Below are positions 1-5,770 of a stretch of DNA of 27,562 nucleotides, piece after piece. The notes beneath the pieces were generated by a model. That model had not been told where the DNA came from and made no database searches. It saw nothing but the letters and a program-made list of their open reading frames with translations. The position numbers and the translations under genes were made by a program. The stretch lies in contig JAKSAU010001280.1 of NCBI GenBank assembly GCA_022361535.1, forward strand, positions 1 through 27,562. Reading direction: 5' to 3'. How positions within the stretch are numbered: the stretch's first letter is position 1; each line of letters starts with the position of its first letter. This DNA comes from Desulfobacterales bacterium (GTDB lineage Bacteria > Desulfobacterota > Desulfobacteria > Desulfobacterales > Desulfobacteraceae).

Positions 1-1
1 G

Positions 2-520
2 GATGCAGCTCTATGCGGCGGGATTGCCCCGTTCCTGGATCCCCGCCCGGCATTTGACTTTAATGATGGTGCAGACAGTATCTCGGTATCCGGCCATAAG
101 TCATTTGGATCTCCTATCCCCTGCGGTGTCGTGGTTGCCAGAAAAACAAACGTGTCACGGATCGCAAGATCCATTGCCTACATTGGATCCCTGGATACCA
201 CAATTACCGGATCCCGTAACGGCCTGACCCCACTATTTTTATGGTATATGATCAAGAAAATGGGCAGACAGGGCATGAAAGAGCGTGTCCAAAATGCCCT
301 TGAAACGGCGGCGTATGCATTGGATACATTTAAAACAGCCGGCATTGATGCCTGGCGCAACCCAAATGCCTTGACCATTGTTTTTCCTGAAGTATCTGCA
401 AAGGTAAGGGAAAAATGGCAGTTGGCCACAGCAGACCAGCAGACCCACCTGATCTGCATGCCCGGCATTTCAAGGCAGCAGATCGACGAATTCATTAAAG
501 ATGTAAAAGAACACGGATAA
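2..520 (+). CDS. hdc: Histidine decarboxylase, PLP-dependent (5'-truncated)
   Basis: This is the C-terminal 172 residues of a group II PLP-dependent decarboxylase; the 5' part lies before the window and the open frame begins at base 2. Family members of this type convert L-histidine to histamine and CO2 in the cytoplasm and are about 380 residues long, so a little under half is present. Visible landmarks are the 'DAAL' segment at the very start, whose Asp would contact the PLP pyridine nitrogen, and 'SGHK' with the Schiff-base lysine at bases 98-100. These are followed by 'GSPIPCGVVVAR' and the typical 'SIAYIGSLDTTITGSRNG' stretch. The substrate assignment rests on overall resemblance to bacterial histidine decarboxylases; another amino acid in the same fold group cannot be excluded without the N-terminal half. 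A double-ACT gene starts 9 bases after the stop, suggesting co-transcription. Confidence 0.85.
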   Translation, partial: DAALCGGIAPFLDPRPAFDFNDGADSISVSGHKSFGSPIPCGVVVARKTNVSRIARSIAYIGSLDTTITGSRNGLTPLFLWYMIKKMGRQGMKERVQNALETAAYALDTFKTAGIDAWRNPNALTIVFPEVSAKVREKWQLATADQQTHLICMPGISRQQIDEFIKDVKEHG

Positions 521-529
521 TATTAAAAG

Positions 530-922
530 ATGAAATTTATAAGAATTATACATAAAGATACCAAAGGCCTGGTCGTTAGAATTTCAGAGCTTTTGGCTGA
601 AAAAACGATTAACATTGATAAAATCGATGCCCATGCCAAAGACGGATTCGCCCGAATCCGGTTGTACACCTCAGATAATGATAAGGCCTTGTCCGTTTTA
701 AATGAGGCCGGGTACAGGGGCGTACCCGATATGCATATCCTTGTGAAGATTTCTGACAAGCCGGGCGAACTGGCCCGGGTTTCGCGCCTGCTTTACGATA
801 ATGATATGGATATCAGGAGCATTACCATGATCGGTCAAAATGAGGACGAGAACATTGTTGCCATTGTGACGGATCAGGATGATAAAGCCAAAATCGTCCT
901 TGAGAAGTACCTTATTTCCTGA
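530..922 (+). CDS. Double ACT-domain protein
   Basis: A 130-residue protein made of two consecutive ACT folds, residues about 1-65 and 68-130, with no catalytic domain. Each half starts with the usual beta strand and a Gly-rich turn ('HKDTKGLVVRISELL' and 'SDKPGELARVSRLL'). ACT domains bind small ligands, usually amino acids, and such stand-alone proteins commonly act as amino-acid sensors or regulatory subunits. The ATG is 9 bases after the decarboxylase stop, and its weak ribosome site overlaps that stop, so the two are probably translated from one message. From context I infer a role sensing histidine or a related amino acid for the decarboxylase, but ligand and partner are not shown by the sequence. 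Confidence 0.85.
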   Translation: MKFIRIIHKDTKGLVVRISELLAEKTINIDKIDAHAKDGFARIRLYTSDNDKALSVLNEAGYRGVPDMHILVKISDKPGELARVSRLLYDNDMDIRSITMIGQNEDENIVAIVTDQDDKAKIVLEKYLIS

Positions 923-1024
923 TTGGGAATTATATTTATAAAACAAAGTTAGGTCTGGACGAAAGCTCAATGATGTATATTATGGATATCATATCAATCC
1001 TTCTATACCAAAGGAGCTATCGTC

Positions 1025-1771
1025 GTGAAAAAAATTCTTATTCTTATCATTCTCATTGGTTTGGTCACCCAGGCCAATGCCGGCCAGGGGCAATCAACCA
1101 CTTACCAGATTGCAGGTAACGACTATAAAGGATACTATACCAGTCCTTCCAAATCATCCCCGCTGGTCATACTAATCCATGACTGGGACGGAATGACAGC
1201 CTATGAGATTAAACGGGCTGACATGCTGGCCGACCTTGGATATTCCGTCTTTGCCCTGGATCTGTTCGGGAAAGGGGTGAGGCCTGTTGAAATCGCTGAT
1301 AAAAAAAAGCTGACAGGTCAGTTATATAAAGACAGGCCAAAGATGCGCATGCTTATGAATGGTGCATTGGAACATGCCCGTAAATTAGGTGCAGATACAA
1401 CCAGGGCAGTTGTGGCCGGGTATTGCTTCGGTGGGGCTGCTTCCCTTGAATGGGCAAGATCTGGAGCTGATTTCAAAGGCTTTGCCATATTCCATGGCGG
1501 CCTGACAACCCCGGAGGGCCAGGACTACTCCAAGACCCAGGGTGAAATACTGGTACTGCACGGCTCTGTTGATAAGGTCGCCCCCATGGAGACATTTGCC
1601 CAGCTTGCCGTTGAATTGGAAACCGCAGGTGTTTCCCATGAGATGGTTGCATACAGCAATGCCCCCCATGCTTTTACCGTCTTTGGGTCCAAGCGTTACC
1701 GCGAAACAGCCGATAAAAAGTCATGGAATCGCTTTGTGTCCTTCTTATCCCAGACACTTAAAACACAATAA
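1025..1771 (+). CDS. Exported dienelactone hydrolase family protein
   Basis: An alpha/beta hydrolase of 248 residues with an N-terminal Sec signal peptide (about residues 1-19, cleavage near 'ANA|G'), so it probably acts in the periplasm. The dienelactone-hydrolase catalytic triad is visible: nucleophile Cys134 in 'GYCFGG', Asp183 in 'HGSVDKV' and His215 in 'APHAFTVFG'. Family members hydrolyse lactones or esters, but the natural substrate of exported homologues is usually unknown. The start is GTG, chosen because a clear 'AAAGGAG' ribosome site lies just upstream (around 1010-1016) and it gives a complete signal peptide. The OsmC-family gene begins 12 bases after the stop, so the two are likely one operon. 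No chlorocatechol-pathway genes are nearby, so a role in aromatic breakdown is not supported. Confidence 0.85.
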   Translation: MKKILILIILIGLVTQANAGQGQSTTYQIAGNDYKGYYTSPSKSSPLVILIHDWDGMTAYEIKRADMLADLGYSVFALDLFGKGVRPVEIADKKKLTGQLYKDRPKMRMLMNGALEHARKLGADTTRAVVAGYCFGGAASLEWARSGADFKGFAIFHGGLTTPEGQDYSKTQGEILVLHGSVDKVAPMETFAQLAVELETAGVSHEMVAYSNAPHAFTVFGSKRYRETADKKSWNRFVSFLSQTLKTQ

Positions 1772-1783
1772 AAAGGTGATATC

Positions 1784-2197
1784 GTGAGTGGTTCTGTAGA
1801 TGTAAAGGTGCGTGTTTCTCAATCCGGCCCGACAGCCTCAGTGGGTATTGCAAGAAATCATGAGGTTACGATGGATCGTCCTGAAAGCAAAGGTGGGCAA
1901 AATAAAGGGGCTATGGGAGGAGAAACCTTACTTATGGGGCTCGGAGGGTGTTTTATGAGTAACCTTTTAGCTGCAGCTCAAGCCAGGGATACAGCGCTTT
2001 TTGATGTCACGCTTGATATTTGCGGCACTATTGAGGCAAATCCTTCAAGATTCACTGCTGTGAAGATGCGTGTTTCAACCGGGCATTCAGATGTGGCCCT
2101 GGTGGAAAAGCTAATCCGCATTGCTGAAAAGGGATGTATTGTAGCCAATACCCTTAAACCGGCACTTGAAGTCAGTATTATACTGGATACGTCATAA
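1784..2197 (+). CDS. OsmC family protein
   Basis: A 137-residue cytoplasmic protein of the OsmC/Ohr fold. Both redox cysteines expected in the family are present: Cys56 in 'GLGGCFMSN' and Cys118 in 'AEKGCIVANT'. OsmC/Ohr enzymes reduce organic or fatty-acid hydroperoxides using this cysteine pair as dimers, although many YhfA-like members have no defined substrate. The start is GTG, 12 bases after the hydrolase stop, with 'AAAAGGTG' as the ribosome site. The N-terminus is short and lacks the typical Ohr leading helix, so a YhfA-like OsmC subgroup is more likely than a classical Ohr peroxidase. A detoxification role paired with the exported hydrolase is an inference from co-location. Confidence 0.85.
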   Translation: MSGSVDVKVRVSQSGPTASVGIARNHEVTMDRPESKGGQNKGAMGGETLLMGLGGCFMSNLLAAAQARDTALFDVTLDICGTIEANPSRFTAVKMRVSTGHSDVALVEKLIRIAEKGCIVANTLKPALEVSIILDTS

Positions 2198-2302
2198 CGA
2201 TTCGGCGTAATCAAATAAGCGATGTATTGTCTTTAGAACATCGTCTGGATGAACGCATTAAGTTATAGCACCATAAAGTTTTGTCACAGAGGTTCGCCTA
2301 AT

Positions 2303-2382
2303 CTAAGAAAAAGGCCACAGACGTATTTTTGTAAAAAATACGGCAGCCGTTTCTTAGGAGCAACGAGCCGGAATTTGTATAT
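2303..2382 (-). repeat. Dispersed hairpin repeat, copy A
   Basis: The segment has outer arms 'ctaagaaa' (2303-2310) and 'tttcttag' (2350-2357). Inside them is a strong 9-bp hairpin ('cgtattttt', loop 'gta', 'aaaaatacg', 2322-2342). Bases 2341-2382, read on the minus strand, match 10601-10643 over about 40 bases, sharing the blocks 'ccggctcgtt', 'ctaagaaa' and 'cggctgccg'. The other copy lacks the returning arm, so copy A looks like the more complete unit. It resembles a small non-coding repeat of the REP/MITE kind, but no target duplication was found. Confidence 0.6.
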
Positions 2383-2412
2383 ACAGTTTCCCCAAGGACA
2401 TGGGGCTCAAAG

Positions 2413-2441
2413 TTGACAATTCAGGTTGTAACCTGTATTTT
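2413..2441 (+). promoter_or_regulatory. Predicted trkA promoter with palindromic operator in the spacer
   Basis: A perfect -35 'TTGACA' (2413-2418) is followed after exactly 17 bases by a -10 'TATTTT' (2436-2441), 58 bases before the trkA start. Within the spacer lies the perfect inverted repeat 'CAGGTTGTAACCTG' (2422-2435, 6-bp arms). A protein bound there would block RNA polymerase, so a repressor site is the simplest reading. The 17-base spacing is normal, which argues against a MerR-type twisted promoter. Confidence 0.65.
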
Positions 2442-2449
2442 TGCCCCGT

Positions 2450-2470
2450 TGTGTGATCTGTTTGCACACA
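2450..2470 (+). promoter_or_regulatory. Inverted repeat in the trkA leader
   Basis: 'tgtgtg' (2450-2455) and 'cacaca' (2465-2470) form a 6-bp inverted repeat just downstream of the predicted trkA transcription start. It resembles a degenerate CRP-type box ('TGTGA' ... 'GCACA') but the spacing is off by one, so it could equally be a leader hairpin. Confidence 0.35.
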
Positions 2471-2498
2471 TTGGTACAAACCTGGAGACAAGACATCT

Positions 2499-3899
2499 AT
2501 GAAATCAAATAAACCGGCGAAATCCACCAATATTTTAATCCTTGGGCTTGGTGGAGTTGGGTACTACCTTGCAAAGCGCCTGGTCCATGAAGGCTATGCC
2601 ATTACAGCAATTGAACCGGACCCCAAAATGGTACGCCATGCAGACGGCGACATTGATGCCCGGCTGATTCAAGGCAATGCCATGAGTGTGGAATGTTGGA
2701 AAGAGGCCGGCGCTGATAAAATGGATTATCTTATTGCCGTAACCAATAATGATGCCGTCAACATGATGTCATGCCTTTTGGCTGACCGGTTTGGGATACA
2801 GAGAAAAATCGCCAGGGTAAGATCTACAGAGTTCGGTGGCGATGACTCTATGCTCAAAGCCGAAGACCTAAAAATCGATTTGATTATTCACCCCGAAGAA
2901 TTGGCTGCCCAGGAGATATTCAGGCTTATAAAGCTGCGGGCAGGAAATGATATCCTTGATGTGGCTGAAGAGCAGATTTTGGCCATGGCAAGCCGGGTCC
3001 ATAAAGAATCTCCCCTGGCGTACAAAAAGTTAAAGGAAATTGCCGGTATTTATCAGGATTTCCCGTTCAGAATTGTTGCCATTGCAAGGGGAATAAAAAC
3101 CCTGATTCCCGGTGGTGAAGATGAGCTTTTACCTGGTGACCAAGCCTTTTTTATGGCTGAAAGCCGGCATCTTGATCAATTGATGAAGATCACCGGTGTG
3201 GATCAGCAAAAACGCCACAAGGTAATGATCATCGGCGGCGGACTTGTGGGAAGCCGGGTGGCTCACCTGCTGGGTAAAACCTTTGATGTCAGGCTTGTTG
3301 AAAAAAATGAAGAAACAGCCAAAACACTTTCGCATGAACTGGGCCATACCGAGATTCTGCACGGTGACGGATCAGACTCCAACATCCTTGTGGCAGCAGG
3401 ACTTTTGGATATGGACACGTTTATCACGGCCACCGGGGAAAACGAGACCAATATTATGAGCTGCGTGCTTGCCAAGCACCTGATGACCTCAAATGATACA
3501 CAGGCAAAGCAGAGAAAATGCATTTCATTGGTCAATAAGGAAGACTACGTGGTGCTGGCAGCCACAATGGGAACTGATATTGCCCTGAACAAAAAGATAC
3601 TTGCCTCAAACGAAATTCTTAAATTTATCCGCAGAGGAGAGTTGTTGTCAGTTGCGCATCTGCATGGATTTGATGCTGAGATGGTAGAAATCGTTGCTGC
3701 AAAAGGGTCTCCCATAACAAAGACGCCCTTGTCAAAGTTGGGGGATTACTACAACGGAAAGATCATGATTGGTGGCATCCACAGGGATAATAACTGGCAG
3801 GTTGCTGTGGGGGATACCCGGATTCAAAGCAATGAACGGGTAATTGTGGTCTGTATGTCACAGAACTTAAAGGATGTTCAAAAACTTTTTCTTGCCTGA
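2499..3899 (+). CDS. trkA: Trk potassium uptake regulatory protein TrkA
   Basis: TrkA is the cytoplasmic nucleotide-binding gating ring of the Trk/Ktr K+ uptake system. The 466-residue length fits the duplicated form: RCK_N/TrkA_C, then RCK_N/TrkA_C. Two Rossmann glycine motifs are visible, 'GLGGVG' at residues 16-21 followed by the acidic end of strand 2 in 'TAIEPD', and 'GGGLVG' at residues 246-251 followed by 'LVEKN'. Each is followed by a TrkA_C-like segment. The ATG is preceded by 'CTGGAG' about 12 bases upstream, and the first ten residues extend beyond the usual start of the family. The gene has its own strong promoter with a palindrome and ends facing trkH, its expected membrane partner, on the opposite strand. 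Confidence 0.95.
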   Translation: MKSNKPAKSTNILILGLGGVGYYLAKRLVHEGYAITAIEPDPKMVRHADGDIDARLIQGNAMSVECWKEAGADKMDYLIAVTNNDAVNMMSCLLADRFGIQRKIARVRSTEFGGDDSMLKAEDLKIDLIIHPEELAAQEIFRLIKLRAGNDILDVAEEQILAMASRVHKESPLAYKKLKEIAGIYQDFPFRIVAIARGIKTLIPGGEDELLPGDQAFFMAESRHLDQLMKITGVDQQKRHKVMIIGGGLVGSRVAHLLGKTFDVRLVEKNEETAKTLSHELGHTEILHGDGSDSNILVAAGLLDMDTFITATGENETNIMSCVLAKHLMTSNDTQAKQRKCISLVNKEDYVVLAATMGTDIALNKKILASNEILKFIRRGELLSVAHLHGFDAEMVEIVAAKGSPITKTPLSKLGDYYNGKIMIGGIHRDNNWQVAVGDTRIQSNERVIVVCMSQNLKDVQKLFLA

Positions 3900-3929
3900 T
3901 TTGTAACGCATTTCGATATATAACAATAT

Positions 3930-3978
3930 AAAAAATACCAGCAGGATTGAATTTAAAACCTTGCGGGTATTTTTTTGT
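3930..3978. terminator. Bidirectional terminator between trkA and trkH
   Basis: 'aaaaaatacc' (3930-3939) pairs with 'ggtatttttt' (3966-3975), and the stem continues inward with one A-G mismatch to about 3945/3960 around a 14-base loop. The runs of A on the left and T on the right give a U-tract for transcripts from either side, as expected between convergent genes. Confidence 0.8.
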
Positions 3979-3985
3979 GTTGCTG

Positions 3986-5440
3986 TTATCTTTTCCAGAA
4001 AGACGGGTAGAAGATCACCAGGGCGGAAAACATCTCAAGCCGGCCTACCAGCATAAGCCAGGATAAAAACCATTTTCCAGTGTTTGAAATAAAAGCATAG
4101 TTTTCAGTGGGGCCCACATCCCCGAACCCCGGTCCTATATTCATGAGGGTGGCAATGACTGAACTCATAGCTGTGACATAGTCCATGTCATCCGAGAGGA
4201 CCATAAAACAACCACCTCCCAGTATCATGAAAATATTGACGATAAAATAAAAGACCGCTAACTGACCGATTTGGATGTCCACGGGGCGTTCGTTCATGCG
4301 TACGGAGATGACAGACATAGGGGAGAAAAAAATCTGTTTGATGGTGGCAATCCCGAATTTCCAAATCAGTACATAATGCACCACCTTGATCCCTGATGTG
4401 GTAGAGCCTGCACAGGCTCCAATAAAGCATACTGCAAATAAAAACATCTGGGAGGCCTGGGGCCACAGTTCATAATCCGCTGTTGTAAATCCTGTGGTGG
4501 TGAGCAAAGAGATGACCTGGAAAACCCCGTAGCGTAATGCATCCCAGAACGGATAAGTGTTATCTTTCCATAGAATCCAGGTAACAAATCCGCAGAAAAA
4601 GAAAACAAAACCAAGATACCATCTGAATTCTGTATTAATGCGAATGGTTCGCCAATTACCCATCATCAGGTGGTAAAAGAGCATGAATGTGACGCCGCCA
4701 AGGAACATAAAGGTAATGATTATCCAGTCAAAATAGGCGTTGTTGTAATGTCCGATACTGGCATTATACGGTGAGTAACCTGAGGTGGATACTGTTCCAA
4801 AAGCATGGCAAAGAGAGTCAAACAAAGACATGCCACCGGCGCACATCAGAATGGTTTGCAGCAGATTCAAGCCAAGGTAGATGCCCCAAAGCCAGATCAT
4901 GGTATCCCTGTTCCTTGGGATAAATTTTTCCCTGGTGATCACCTGGCCCGGGCTGGATTCCGCCCTGAAAATACGAACTCCACCCATACCGTGGGGCAAA
5001 AAGATAATAGTGAGGGTTAAAAAACCCATACCTCCAAGCAGGTGTGTCTGGCTGCGCCAGAAAATAAGGCCGTGAGGCACCACCTCAATATCTGTCAGAA
5101 TTGTGGCCCCTGATGTGGTATATCCTGACATCATTTCAAAAAATGCGTCGGTAAATGAGGGGATTGAACCGTGGAATACAAAGGGCAGGGCAGATACAGC
5201 AGAAATTAGAATCCAGCCAAAAAATGCAATAAAAAAGCCGTCTCTTATGTTCAGGTCATGGTGACGACGGAATATCTTCCATAAAGGAATACCAAGGGCA
5301 ATGGTAAGCGCTGAAGTGGCAACAAGTGCGTTCAGGTCATCTTCAGCATAAATCAGAGAGCAGCATATGGGTGCCAGAAGGGATGTTCCCGTAATGATCA
5401 GCAGCTTGCCCAGTACATTGGTAATGGTTTTATAGTTCAT
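3986..5440 (-). CDS. trkH: Trk potassium uptake membrane protein TrkH
   Basis: The K+-translocating subunit of the Trk system, 484 residues, in the inner membrane. It has the four-fold M1-pore-M2 plan of the superfamily. Selectivity-filter loops can be seen at 'SGYTTSGATIL', 'GTVSTSGYSPY', 'LLTTTGFTTADY' and 'LMNIGPGFGDVGP', and the family signatures 'WRSQTHLLGGMGF' and C-terminal 'GRLEMFSALVIF' are present. Length is normal for TrkH. It would form a tetrameric-ring complex with TrkA encoded on the opposite strand. The gene lies downstream of the sensor kinase in the same direction, but 330 bases separate them, so independent transcription is likely. The ATG at 5438-5440 begins a typical N-terminus. 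Confidence 0.95.
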   Translation of the reverse strand: MNYKTITNVLGKLLIITGTSLLAPICCSLIYAEDDLNALVATSALTIALGIPLWKIFRRHHDLNIRDGFFIAFFGWILISAVSALPFVFHGSIPSFTDAFFEMMSGYTTSGATILTDIEVVPHGLIFWRSQTHLLGGMGFLTLTIIFLPHGMGGVRIFRAESSPGQVITREKFIPRNRDTMIWLWGIYLGLNLLQTILMCAGGMSLFDSLCHAFGTVSTSGYSPYNASIGHYNNAYFDWIIITFMFLGGVTFMLFYHLMMGNWRTIRINTEFRWYLGFVFFFCGFVTWILWKDNTYPFWDALRYGVFQVISLLTTTGFTTADYELWPQASQMFLFAVCFIGACAGSTTSGIKVVHYVLIWKFGIATIKQIFFSPMSVISVRMNERPVDIQIGQLAVFYFIVNIFMILGGGCFMVLSDDMDYVTAMSSVIATLMNIGPGFGDVGPTENYAFISNTGKWFLSWLMLVGRLEMFSALVIFYPSFWKR

Positions 5441-5770
5441 GGATTATTTAAGTTCATGGTTGTCATGGCATAATTGTCCCCCTATTTACCTTAATCTCCA
5501 ATTCTGATCAACCGAAATCCGGTATACGGTCAGGGCAAACGTATGTAAATCGATGTTGAATATCTGCCATCATGGAAAAGGACATCAGCCGTATTTTTTA
5601 AACGATTACCTGTGCGAAGCGTAATATCATAATTGAAAAAGCGTTGAAAAAGAAACAATGCTTTCAGGAGTAGCATGTCTGGTGTTTTTATGTGCGGTGA
5701 TCCTTGGTTTGCAATAACTGGAACGGCTTTTAACCAATGATGGTTCGTGATCATTTGTTCTGGATTTATT
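5441..5770 (-). other. Intergenic region between the sensor kinase and trkH
   Basis: This 330-base gap follows the kinase stop and precedes trkH on the same strand. I see no strong terminator and no recognisable gene. A possible but weak trkH promoter ('TTGGAG', 17 bases, 'GACAAT') occurs on the minus strand near 5465-5495. An open frame on the minus strand ends at 5530 and could start inside the gap near 5750 (about 74 residues, ending in 'YIRLP'). It has no known motif and no clear ribosome site, so I do not call it a gene. Confidence 0.4.

Larger units (their letters stand above)
2198..2498. other. Intergenic region before trkA: repeat copy plus promoter
   Basis: This 301-base gap contains no convincing gene. 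Its middle part (about 2303-2382) is one copy of a hairpin-forming dispersed repeat, and its right part carries the trkA promoter, two inverted repeats and the trkA leader; these are listed separately. No clear terminator for the OsmC gene is seen unless the repeat hairpin serves that purpose. Confidence 0.6.

Noticed and set aside
2303..2382. Insertion sequence or transposon end
   Set aside because: No transposase-like frame, no terminal target duplication seen, and the second copy is only a partial match; treated as a non-coding dispersed repeat.
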